A stretch of 36,953 nt of DNA from Gnetum montanum (taxonomy: Eukaryota > Streptophyta > Gnetopsida > Gnetales > Gnetaceae). Below the pieces are notes generated by a model. It saw only the letters and a list, made by a program, of their open reading frames with translations. It ran no database searches and was not told the origin of the DNA. Shown one piece after another: positions 21,451-31,890 of the stretch; positions within the stretch are counted from its first letter, which is position 1, and the number at the start of each line of letters is the position of its first letter. The position numbers and the translations under genes are program-made. The DNA is taken from contig MNCI01033650.1 in assembly GCA_015680685.1 (NCBI GenBank), positions 80,295 to 117,247 of the forward strand, written 5' to 3'.

Positions 21451-21720
21451 GTTGTTCTCCATATGTTGACGAAGGAACTAAAATAGATAATGGTTGATAT
21501 TTACTTGGCTGATCTACTCCTCCTATGTAGGACTAGGAATTAGAATGGTAGGTTTAACTTGGAAATCTACTAATGACTCCTTTGTTCAATTAAGAATAGG
21601 ATTAGATATCAGTGTCAAGTTGTTAGGCCCAACATCCATCCTTCTAGCATGACCACATCCACTTCTAGCACCTACCATTACTAGTCATAACAATGAAAAA
21701 GGGGAATCAATAATAACTTG
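21451..21720 (-). other. short leader where gag should be (element C)
   Basis: Only about 270 bp separate primer site and protease. No gag domain or CCHC zinc knuckle is visible. Gag of related elements is over 1 kb, so a deletion is inferred. Confidence 0.55.
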
Positions 21721-21732
21721 CCTCCAATACCA
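21721..21732 (-). other. primer-binding site, tRNA-Met type (element C)
   Basis: The minus strand reads TGGTATTGGAGG three bases after the LTR end, close to the common plant site TGGTATCAGAGC complementary to initiator tRNA-Met. Confidence 0.7.
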
Positions 21733-21735
21733 ACT

Positions 21736-24525
21736 TGTAGCATCACCCTTCCTATTCCTTAGATTGGAGAGCATTACATTGGGTAGAACTCCTAATGAAA
21801 TTATCAGTCACTATAAGAGACACAAAGGAATGCACTTTGCAATGAAAGAAATAAAAGAACCTAGCATGAAGACATAATCCCAAAGAGAACAACAGAAAAA
21901 ACTAATAGCAAATGAAAGAAATACATGAATATAGAATTTTATAAATACAAAAACACTGGAAAAGAAATAAAATAAGATAATCTATAAAAATGAATCCCAT
22001 AATATATATGAATAATATAATGTCATAAGTATAAATCCTACATGATCCATAAATCTATAGATGGAAAAAGAGGATTAATGTCTAATACAATGATGAAAAT
22101 TCCAACACATAATATCCATAATTCTAAATTGAGAAATAATATCATCAAGCTCATACCATCATAATAACCCATCTAAAAGCTCCCATCTTCATCCTAGACT
22201 AATCAACCTAAAAACAAAATGGGTTATGAGTATAAAACTAAATGAGAAATCTTGGAAACATTTTCAATCATTAAATGAATAGATCTCATGGCGATTAGGA
22301 GAAGCATGACTGACCTACAAAATATATTAGCTTAACAAGCATACAAGTGAACCACCAAAACATCTAGACAAATATACAAATGCATAACCATAACATCCAT
22401 CCATCATATAATGTCAAAACCAAGATTTGCCCACTTTAATTGTAACCATAAACAAGGATGCTAGCATGCACTGTACTTAGTGTCATATGTATATTATGTT
22501 ATCATGTCTACTTGTGAAAAACTGAATCAACATGTATTCAAACCTAATATCAAATTACAATGCACATGGATTTATTATTTGTCTCAACTATAATATGAAG
22601 TGTCATCTAGTACATCACTTCTAACATTTTTCAAACATACCAATGCTAGAGTTGTCACCCAGGATATCACCTCTAATTTTTTAGAAGCACAATCTAAAAT
22701 AAAATGATCAATGAGCTATGAAATCATCCTCTCCTATAGGATGGGGCCTATAGCAAGAGTCACACTAGTGCACTCTACAATGAAGGTCAATCATCAAAAA
22801 ATCTCCAACCAATCACACAAAATCGATGCTAGCTCCATCATCCAAACAACCAATAAACATATGACCACAAAAACCAAACTAACGGTGGAGGCAATGGCCA
22901 AAACAAAGAAATTTATATCATCAAAGAGATTCATCAAATCAAGGGATCCTCATAAGGATACTAATCTAAAACCTAGCATAATACCATCAAAACTAAACTA
23001 ATCCCATGGAATTTCATCATCAAATGAAGAATAAAAAGCATCATCCAAAGAGATCTCGCAAGTTCCAAATAATAACCTAGGATGCCAACTAATCCAAGTA
23101 GAGAAATCCTTAACCATAACTTCCAAATGAACCAATTGACCCACAATAATGGGAAGACCCAGGTTACCAACAAATAGCAATCATATATGGATTAATAATC
23201 AAACCATTAAATAACCACTTTACCAAGATCGATGAATCAGAAGTCAAGATCCTAATGTAAAGCTTCATGAAATCAAATCATAAAAGAAAGCATACAACAA
23301 GAATCTAGAAGGTCAAAAGGCAAGATAAAGGTCTACAGAATACGACAATCAACCAAGGTTCAGACCAAGCAATATCCATTCACACAAAGAAAATATCAAA
23401 CATTTCAAGACCTAAAGTAAACATAATTAATTCAATCAAATATGATAATAAACCCATCTTTACAAATCGAGCATAACTAGGTCAAAAGGAAACCAAACCA
23501 AGAACCAATAATAAAAGAAGAAAAAACATAGTAATGCTAAGATACTATTTGAATAATGATCACCAATAACAAAGATTTTACTTTACAATAGGGTTTCAAG
23601 AACTATATTAAATCCAAAGTCAAGTCTAGAGTTGGATCATTGCCTAAATGTATATAGTAGATAAAATTCTTATAACTCCGCCATTTCTACAAATTTTATA
23701 ATGATTCTAGATTAGTTAAAAAATATGCATACTTATTCTCTATTAAAATTTAGGAAAGCATTTATTAGAAATATAGAGCTATAAAATCATGAATCTAGGC
23801 TTAGAGAATCAAGCTGAAGTAAAAATGGAAAAAGTAGCTAACATAACTATATGATGGAAATTATTTTTTAGTGATTCCAAAATAATTTGAAAGGTAGAAA
23901 TATAACTATCTACAAGTAAAGTTTCATAGGATTATCTAATATGTTCTAGGAGATATAGGGTTTTTATTGTGCACCATTAAAAACAATGAAATTATGGATA
24001 GTGTAGAAAGAAAAACTAATAACTTCATCAAAATACAATGTTTTTAATTACTTCCATATGGATCTAGAAGCTAAACATACATAAACATGCAAGTAACATT
24101 TTAGAGTTTTAATCCTAGCCATACTTGAGATATAGCCTCATAAAATAGCATCATGAAAATTTCTATGATTTTAGATAGGTCTGAAAGAGTGACATAGAGC
24201 CCAAGATATATTACTTCATTTTAAATTATTCACTTTTAAAAAATTGTATAACTTTTAAAGAGGATTTTAGAAACTTAGAGCAAGAATCCTAACTCAAATG
24301 TATGTAAGAGATACACACGTTTTTCTATGCGCTATCTATTCTACTAACAAAAATCTCTAGAAATCCTAGCTCCATGAAAAGAAACCACAAAAAAATAGGA
24401 AATCAAAAAATTCTATGGACTAACAAAATAATTGTATAAAGTTCCTAGGAAAAAGATTAAAATCTCTAGATTTTCTTGAAATTAATTTGCAAAACCCATC
24501 CCACAAAATTATTGGTAAAATCCTC
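21736..24525 (-). repeat. truncated LTR (element C 5' LTR)
   Basis: On the + strand it begins TGTAGCATCACCC and follows the left LTR through long matching blocks (ACATGATCCATAAAT, TCAAGTCTAGAGTTGGATCAT, CTATTCTACTAACAAAAATCTCT). It lacks the 0.9-kb block of the left copy and stops matching after AATTATTGGTAAAATCCTC, about 1 kb short of the expected end, so the U3 start is gone. Confidence 0.85.
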
Positions 24526-24681
24526 TAAACACATCCACACATCCCATTATCACATATAACACCATTGACATGTTAACAAAAGCATACTAAAGGAATCCTA
24601 TACAAATATCATTGATTTTGACACAGCATGACCATATACAAGTTAATCATACATGCACAAGACTTAGACCCTATACACATA
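24526..24681. other. unassigned spacer between C and D
   Basis: About 155 bp of AT-rich sequence. With the DNA at 34808 onward it formed one continuous stretch before element D inserted at CTAGG. No feature seen. Confidence 0.5.
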
Positions 24682-24686
24682 CTAGG
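24682..24686. repeat. target-site duplication CTAGG, left copy
   Basis: Identical to 34803-34807 and immediately outside the LTR ends of element D. Confidence 0.9.
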
Positions 24687-25512
24687 TAATGAACGGCAAG
24701 GTACCCCTACGCCCAACCATATGAATCACTAAGGCGTTTACATGTGATATAGTTGAATTCCGTGGATCTGTAGTTCTCTAGTACACTAGTTCTTCTAGGA
24801 AGTGAAATGGGCATTGAGAACATTCATTGTCTTCCCAGCTACACTTGTGAGGCTCAAGGGTGTGGCTTAAGTGTAATTGAGGTACATGATTTTTCTTATT
24901 TTATGTTTTATGAGTTTAGTCACCTATAACAAGAATGAAAGGTAGAGTAATTTAAGATCTAGTTCATTTATGGTCTGACTAGCCTAACACAAGTAATCGC
25001 CCCACTTTCCTGGACACATCCTGAACACATATAGTGCTACTAAGCTACCAAACATTAAGCATTGCTATGTTGCCATGTACTATATGTATGTTCAAAGTGG
25101 TCATGCTTGTGTTCATTAACTACTAGAAAGTAATTGCTTAATTCAAATGCATTAAAGTAAAGTGCATGAAAGTAAAGTGTGTTAAAAGAAACATTAATCT
25201 ATTCTTAGTGTTGCAAGGATTGTCAAAAGAGTTTGTTTTAGTCCCATCACACTACTATGCTTAGGTACATCAGTGTTCGAACAAAGAACCGTATACACTT
25301 AGACTCCTTCTATAGGCACTTGGAAAATATTCTAACTCTAGGGAAAATAAACTGCATGAGCTTCACTACTTTGACTAGAAACTGTAAAAGTTGATGCCAA
25401 ATCGGGAGCCCATGCACTATATTTATAGGCCAGGGTATACCCCCCAACATTGCATTTGGACCCTGACATCGAATACTTGACATCGGAGAAGATGAAGAAA
25501 CATGTTTTATGA
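24687..25512 (-). repeat. LTR (element D 3' LTR)
   Basis: 826 bp matching 33959-34802 end to end. The terminal TG and CA are mutated to TA and GA (+ strand TAATGA .. TTATGA). On the minus strand it retains the TATA box CTATAAATATAG (25417-25428). It is shorter than the partner mainly because one TGACGTC-type repeat unit is absent. Confidence 0.93.
25417..25428 (-). promoter_or_regulatory. TATA box in D 3' LTR
   Basis: The minus strand reads CTATAAATATAG, 85 bp from the LTR start and just downstream of the TGACATC repeats (25464-25485). The 5' LTR has lost it (CCTAAGTATAG at 34675-34685). Confidence 0.55.
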
Positions 25513-25526
25513 TACCCCCAGGACTA
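25513..25526 (-). other. polypurine tract (element D)
   Basis: The minus strand reads AGTCCTGGGGGTA next to the LTR, preceded by GAGGACGAGGTTTCATTT, the same context as at 541-572 and 5420-5448. Confidence 0.75.
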
Positions 25527-25850
25527 AATGAAACCTCGTCCTCAAGTGTAGAAGAGGAGGAACAAGTTCTTTACAAAATATTGGGTAGGGATGGGATTAT
25601 TGATTAACATACAAATTGACTCAAATGGAACAACAAACTTTGAGTGCCCAAATATATGGAGATACAAATTTTTACAAAATTAGGTGTTCATGATAAGAGA
25701 AGGCAACACCTTGGATAACACTGACATCCAACACCTCTTGGTAGCTAAAGAGTGAGAAAGAAGATCCAATGATCATGAATAGTCCTTGTTGTGTGGTACT
25801 ACTGCATCATCCTTGGTGAAGATAGTCTTGCTTCCAATCCATGCTTTCCA

Positions 25851-25875
25851 CTGCAATCACAACAGAATCATGAAT
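25851..25875 (-). promoter_or_regulatory. candidate conserved 3' splice acceptor (element D)
   Basis: The minus strand reads CATGATTCTGTTGTGATTGCAG, matching the tracts at 185-212 and 5046-5068 in position and pattern. Confidence 0.4.
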
Positions 25876-26714
25876 TAATATGCAATATGTAACACAAAGC
25901 TATTAAATGCCTTGTCTCGTTAGTGGTTACACTTGATTAGGTTGTGATTGTGGTAGATTGATTTCCTTAGTAGTGTTAGTGGAAAGGCTGACAAATAGGG
26001 TAAAATAGATAAGCAGTCCATTAAATTTGAAAAAATTTCAACATAAGAAATAATTTGAAGAGGGTGTAATAATTCACAACAACAAAAAGGAAGGCTCATT
26101 GAAAGTTTTTGTGAAGATGTGCACAATTGGATGTCATTGATGAGGTAAACAAAAAAAATTTGATTGTAAGAGTGTCTAAATGTAAAGAACTTAACTAACC
26201 CAACCAAAAGATATGCAAGTGGGTCCTCCCTAAAGCAAACACAGGCCTTTTATGCCCTTTCATGACTTCAAACCAAAAAGTTCGTGGGCTCCGTGGATGA
26301 TAAATGGTTATAGAAGGTTATGTACAAAAATTCAAAAGAAACTAACTAAGAATTCTAACACATCAAACTAGGACATCGAACAAGAACATGAAATCGGCAG
26401 TGAGGTGAGACATGGAAAGCATAGATGGATGAGAGAGAGTGGAATGGAATTGCTAATTAAGGTCACATGAAGTTCCTTGTGGATTTTGTGGTTAAATGAC
26501 TTGATAGGATTCATCCTTAGTCTAGACCCAAAACAAACCACGTTCAGTGACTTTGCATCATCATTCTAAGGCCAGTCCATCCCCTAAGACACAAGAGTGC
26601 TCCCATAGAACAACCACCATTCTTTATTAAAGAAAAGAGAAGTAGGAAGTGAGGAAGGGCCTTAGTTAGAGGGGACTAGTCCCATAACCAATACTTATAG
26701 CCCATTTATTTTTT

Positions 26715-26940
26715 CTAAGGGGTGTGCTTTGAATTCCCATCATTTTTTTGAAAGGGGAACAACACCATGCAAAGACATATGCATTTATTTTGTCTAAGGG
26801 ATGTGCTTTGAATTCCCATTATTATTTTTTGAAATGAAAACACACCATGCAAAGAATATGCATTTATTTTATCTAAGGGGTGTGCTTTGAATTCCCATCA
26901 ATTTTTTTCTGATGAGAACCACACCATGCAAAGACTTATT
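26715..26940 (-). repeat. 79-bp tandem triplication in element D
   Basis: Units start at 26715, 26794 and 26873, each CTAAGGGGTGTGCTTTGAAT (with small changes) followed by TCCCAT, an A/T run, ACACCATGCAAAGA and GCATTTATTTT. Element A has one copy at about 4110-4177. Confidence 0.85.
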
Positions 26941-27344
26941 CAACTTCCTTTTATTGGTTAACATGGAACAGTAAGAAATCCATGAAAACACACATGTACC
27001 TAGGCAAATAGAAAGGCACAAAGAATACTAAATCCTCTTGAAGCCACACCTTGTTCAATCCTTTGAAACCTTCCCAATTTCGAAAACTACCATAGTTACA
27101 AATTTGTTAAAGTTTCATTAATGAAAAAGGAACTGCATATTTCCAGAACCAGGAAAATCATAGAGTTTGTGGATGGGTGGATGTTGTGGATTCACTGCCT
27201 ATTCCATGAAAAAAAAACCATGTCCTAATTATCTGTAATGAAATTCAAAGCTAGAAACCAAACACCAATAATCAAATAAGAAAAAAGTACATACCACCAT
27301 CAAGCAATGCATTACCATGGTACCTAGCACTTATTAACAAAAAG

Positions 27345-27545
27345 TTAGAAAGTCACACAAAATAAAAATAAAATAAAATAAAATATAAAAGAAAATGTAA
27401 AATATTGAAGAAATAGAAAATGTACTAATGATGGTTTAAAACAAAAATTATAAAGGTTAATAACATGAAAATAAGAAGATGTAAAATAAAGAATGTGTAA
27501 AACAAAAAGTTGTAAAATAACAAATTGAAAAATTAAGAAACTGCT
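27345..27545 (-). repeat. T-rich tract (element D)
   Basis: A-rich on the + strand, including AAAAT-type runs at 27359-27388. It is the counterpart of 3525-3722, directly downstream of integrase on the coding strand. The 93-residue frame through it (27345-27626) is a low-complexity artefact at one end and integrase tail at the other. Confidence 0.7.
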
Positions 27546-27559
27546 TATAGGGTTAGCAT

Positions 27560-28960
27560 GGGTGGCCATCTCTCTCACAACTAAGTTGAAAGCAGGAGAT
27601 CTGAAATATGGAGTGTGGTTGTCCATCCAATGAGGCTCTTATTGTATTAGTTGGCTTATGCTCATGGAAAGGTTTGACTTATTGGATGTTGACTAGCTAT
27701 TTCTTATTTGGGCTCTCAGGTTTGTAGATCATCATGGCCCCAAAAGAAAAAGTTTCATAAATGATGTAAGGTCCTTCCCACAACATTTAAAACTTAGTTC
27801 GTTGAGGTACGTGTGTGGTATTCCAGTAGAGAATCTTATCTCCTAATTGAAATTTGACTTTTCTGATTTTTAAGTCATGATGCTTTTTGTTGTAGGCCTT
27901 GTGCAACTTGTTAGATAATAGGACTACCAATCAGTTTTTGTCTAGCATGTTGAGATTCATTGGTCTTTTTTTTTTGTGCTAGACTCAAGTCAAGGTCGAG
28001 GTCACAAGTTGTTGAAAGTGTATGGAGCTCGAATTGAATAGGAAGTGTTGGTAATTTCCCATACATAAGCTCATAGGGAGAGTAGCCTATAGGAAGTTTC
28101 CATGTTGAGCAGTAGGCCCAAAGGGCATTGTTGAGTTTTGTGCTCTAGTCTTTCCTATACTTGCTAATAGTTCTTGTTAGTATTCTTGTGATTTCCCTAT
28201 TGGTAACCTTAGCTTGATCATCAGCTTGGGGATGGTTGGGTGCTGTGAGTTTATGTTCAACCCCCAAGCATTGCATGAGCTTCTAAAAAGTAGTGCCTAT
28301 AAAGTGAGTTCCATTATCAAAAATTAATGCACATGGCATACAAAACCTATTTACAACATTTTTTTGTACAAACTAAGCAGCAGTAGAATATGTACAATCA
28401 ATGATGGCTACTACTTCTACCCATTTCATACAATAGTCAATAGTGACTATGATGTATGTCTTTCCATTTAACATGGACGTGATGGGATCCATGAAATCAA
28501 TGCCCCAAATGTCGAAGGGTTCTAATGGTTGAATCCATTATTGAGGTCCCCCATTCAAGCAGTTATTCCATGATCTCATTGGCATCATTCACAAGAGTAG
28601 ACATAATGGTGAGCATCCCTGAAGATTGTTGGACAATAGTACCCTACCATCAAGATTTTAATGGCCATGTGTCTCCCAGCATAGTGTCCTCCATAAGGAC
28701 CTTCATGAGCATCTTAGAGAATGTGCAGTTGATCAGCATCAGGGATACACCAATGAATTAGGCCAGCAATACACACCTTGTAGAGGTGTCTGTTGATCTC
28801 CATGAAGTGTTTTACCTAGTAAAGAAATCATTGTTTCTTCCGATGGTCCAACCATTGTGGCATCTCTTGGATGAGAAGATAGGTGAAAATGCCGTTATAC
28901 CATTTAGGCTCATTAAAAAATTGTTCAGTTATAGCCACAAAAAAGAGGAGTTTATTAGGA
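27560..28960 (-). pseudogene. integrase (element D pol)
   Basis: Minus strand: zinc-binding part DAHEGPYGGHYAGRHMAIKI (near 28650-28710), core IDFMGPITSM with the first Asp kept (near 28480), FDNGTHF with the second Asp kept, and QAKVTNREI where the catalytic Glu is Lys (28208-28210). C-terminal DWSTKLNNALWAY, LPIGYSPYELMYGKLPTLPI and a GDKILYW..WEGPYII segment follow and end near 27560. It matches element A's integrase closely, with several stops. The E-to-K change alone would abolish activity. Confidence 0.9.
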
Positions 28961-28999
28961 AACATATCAGACAATGGATTTTCTTCCTCTTTGTTGTTC

Positions 29000-29370
29000 C
29001 ATCACAACCGAGACAAGTGATCAGCGATCACATTCTCAATGCCCTTTCGATCTACCATCTTAAGATCAAATTCCTGTAAGATCACCAGCCATCGTATGAC
29101 ACAAGCGCTCACTATTGGCTTGTTCATTAGGAAGCAGATGGCACTATGGTCCATGTGCACAAACACCTTGTATCCAAGCATGTAATGCTTGAATTTTTCT
29201 AGAGCAAACATCATTGTCATAAACTCTTTCTCTGTAGTTTAGTTGTGGACCCAAAATGCTTCGACTAGTGCAGTGGATGTAGTATGGATGTTTCTTATCA
29301 TTTAACTACATAAGCATAACTCCCAAGGCATAATTTGATGTATCCATCATGATATGAAATGGTTTGGAAT
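29000..29370 (-). pseudogene. RNase H domain (element D pol)
   Basis: Minus strand: FHIMMDTSNYALGVMLM with catalytic Asp intact, IHCTSRSILGPQLNY, then an open run from 29220 to 29002 with MFALEKFKHYMLGYKVFVHM, DHSAICFLMNK and IADHLSRL at its end. One frame shift lies at the join near 29230. Confidence 0.88.
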
Positions 29371-29439
29371 AGTTTGGTGCTTCTAGGATTGGAGTTTCTA
29401 CAAGTTTCTCTTTTAGCTGTTGGAAAGCTTTTTCACATT

Positions 29440-30200
29440 CTATGGTCTAGACAAAGGAAGCATCTTTCTTTAGCTCCACCAACGATTTTGTGATCTTACA
29501 GAAATTATCTATAAATTGCTAGTAGTAGCTAGCTTATCCAAGGAATGATTAAACATCTTTGATAGTTTTTGGTTAGTGGGTTATTCCTTAGATAACCCTT
29601 ATTTTCTGAGGGTCTATCTTAATTTTTGCTTGCAATATTCTGTGCCCCAATACAATGTCCTCCTAGACCATTAGATGACTTTTTTACCAATTGAACCATA
29701 AGTTGGTTTCAACACATCATTTTAGCACTTGCTCAAGGCAGTCCAGGGCTTACTCAAATGTAGCTTCATAAGTGGAGAAGTCATTCATGAAGACTTCTAC
29801 ACCACTACCAATCTACTATTGAAAAATGCTCAAAACTAGGCATTGGAATGTAGCATGAGCATTGCATAGACCAAATGGCATCTTGTGATATGCAAAAGTT
29901 CCCTAGGAACTCATGAATGTTATCTTGGCTTGATCCTCTAGTGCAATTTAGATTTTGTTATAGCCACTATAGCCATCTAGAAAACTATAGTAGCAATGCT
30001 TGGATATTGTGTCTAGCACTTGATCAACAAATGGCAACAGAAAATGGTCCTTGAATATTGCTATATTTAGTAGCTGAAAATCAATGCAGAGCCACCACTT
30101 GCCACCTTTCTTTGGCATAATTACAAGTGGACTAACCCACTCACTATTTGCAATGGAATAAATGAACCTTGCCTTGAGGAGTTGCTCAATTTCCTCATTG
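29440..30200 (-). pseudogene. reverse transcriptase (element D pol)
   Basis: Minus strand: LLKARFIYSIANSEWVSPL, VIMPKKGGKWWLCIDF, FLDGYSGYNKI with the first catalytic Asp intact, KMPFGLCNAHATFQC, then VFMNDFSTY where the first Asp of FMDD is Asn (29783-29785). The domain is full length, unlike element A's, but has about ten stops, many at former CAA/CAG/CGA codons. It is inactive by the D-to-N change as well. Confidence 0.9.
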
Positions 30201-30748
30201 ACGATCTACTTTATTTTGGGGTTCAATCACCTCTATGGTTGTCTTTTTGGCTTCATGGTCAGATTAGTGTAGATGTGATGCTAGCATATCCTAGGATCAA
30301 TCCTTGTGAGTTTAGGATATGACCAAGCAAAAGATAGTGAGCATTTTTTAACTACCTTTAACAACATCTATTTTTACTCTAGAGCAAAATTTGCATTGAT
30401 TATAACTGGCTTCCCATTTTTCAAAAACACATATTCCATTCTAATTGGTAGCATTTTCAATTCAAGGGGTTCTTTCTTGAAACTTTTAGGAACTTTGAAC
30501 TCTCCCTAGTAGGTATCATCATTTGTATCATTAGAGAGTTAGTGATGAACTTGCTCTAGTTCATCCATGCCTACGACATATGCACATGTCAAGCCCTTAG
30601 TTAGTTCCAAGCAAAGTGTGATACTCTCAGAATTAATGGTTAGCGACTAGGTGCCCTCCTATTTTGTGGCTACTGTGTACATACACCTTTGAATTTCTAC
30701 TTCTGGTGCACCTTGCTTGCATGTAAAAATAGATGCTTACTTCACGGC
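30201..30748 (-). other. protease-RT spacer of element D
   Basis: Decayed polyprotein linker, the counterpart of 9593-10206. No separate gene. Confidence 0.5.
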
Positions 30749-31180
30749 CTAGAGATTTTGCACACAATTGTACCCTGTATCGCTATACACGATGCATGGA
30801 ACTCTCTTCTTCTTGATCTTTCCAAATGCATTTTCTTTGGATATTTCCAGGAAAAGATCTTTGATACCCATTCTTGCATCAAAAATGGTCAGCCATGCTT
30901 GTCCCATGATGATTTGAAAATCCCCTTTGTAGTTCTCCACTTTGATTACTAGATAGTCAATAGGATAAGACCACCCATAAATAGTGGTCATAATGTCTTC
31001 TACCAGTTCCAAGGGAATAGTGATGGATTGGTCTACCAATTCTAATCTTATGTTGCTCTTCTTGAGAGGAGGAAGGTTCCATGCGGTATACATCTCATGA
31101 GAAATTAAATTGACACTAGAACTTGAATCGAGAAGAGCCTTGCATGGTTCATTCCCAACAATCTACAAATAAATTAGAGG
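30749..31180 (-). pseudogene. aspartic protease (element D pol)
   Basis: The minus strand reads CKALLDSSSSVNLISHEMYT at the active site: Asp is kept (31127-31129), but the third position of the D-x-G motif is Ser (31121-31123), a GGT-to-AGT type change; element B has DLG here. An open stretch of 114 codons (31093-30749) follows with LELVDQSITIPLELVEDIM, VENYKGDFQIIMGQAWL and TIFDARMGIKDLFLEIS. It corresponds to 9235-9592 in B. It would not be an active protease with the Gly lost. Confidence 0.85.
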
Positions 31181-31890
31181 AATTCTAGGATTGACTAATT
31201 TTTTGGAAAGGTTTCTAGCACAGATCCAATTAGATAATGTATGAGTAAGCATGATGGTATGGAATCTAGGCAAATTTTGGTTTGAAGAGGACTTGAAGGT
31301 ATTTGGTACAAAGGAAGACATAGGAGCAGGGTTATCAACCACAAGTGTATGTGAGGGCTTAGGTGGACTGCAAGGTCATAGGAAAGGTCTTTTCTTTGAG
31401 CAAGTATTCAACCATATAATGGATGAGCTAGTTGTAAGTTAGTAGCCCTCATAGTATTACCTTGTTGCGATTAAGGTGGTAGTTCACCTTGCATAGGTGG
31501 GGCAGGTGATAGCTATGCAAGTGGAGGACGAATGTGTGCAGGGATAGGAGGAGGATAATGGTAAGAGGTAGCATCCCTTTTTTCACATGGAGAATGAGTT
31601 TGATAATAATCAAAAGGATGGTAGTGTGATTGGAAAGTAGAAACATGATCAAAGGAATCACTTAGAGACAAGGGTTACTAAATCTAGTAACCATACGGAT
31701 CAAGCTGTTGATAAGGGTACTGCTACCTTGGTGGTGCCAACGCCCAAGGTTGTGGTTGCTGTCATTATTGATACTACTCATATGGTTGTGGTGGAGCTCC
31801 ACTTGGATAATATTGCTATTGTTGGCGGAACTACCTGAAATTACCTTGAGGATAAGGTAATCTTCTAGATGTTTGCCTTTGTGTTAGTTA
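31181..31890 (-). pseudogene. gag-pol linker (element D)
   Basis: Gln/Pro/His-rich coding remnant between zinc knuckle and protease. The + strand complement shows repeated CCTTGGTGGTGCC/GGTTGTGGT-type words (31725-31810), consistent with a low-complexity linker. The shared patch CKVNYHLNRN (minus) matches element B at 8940-8980. Confidence 0.55.

Larger units (their letters stand above)
13483..24525 (-). mobile_element. element C: chromodomain-bearing Ty3/Gypsy (Tekay/Del-like) with very long LTRs
   Basis: Minus-strand order is truncated 5' LTR (24525-21736), Met-type primer site, protease remnant, RT, RNase H, integrase with chromodomain, polypurine tract, 3' LTR (18217-13483). Only about 3.5 kb lies between the LTRs and no gag domain or zinc knuckle is visible, so gag was lost. 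The 5' bases left of the LTR are GGTAT; a partner duplication cannot be tested because the other LTR is cut off. Confidence 0.85.
25527..27300 (-). other. 3' non-coding module of element D
   Basis: Homologous to 3723-5440 in element A. It holds an acceptor-like GATTCTGTTGTGATTGCAG (minus strand, AG at 25851-25852), the GGTCCTCCC..GCCCTTTCATG block (26221-26262) and a 79-bp triplication (26715-26940). No gene. Confidence 0.7.
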
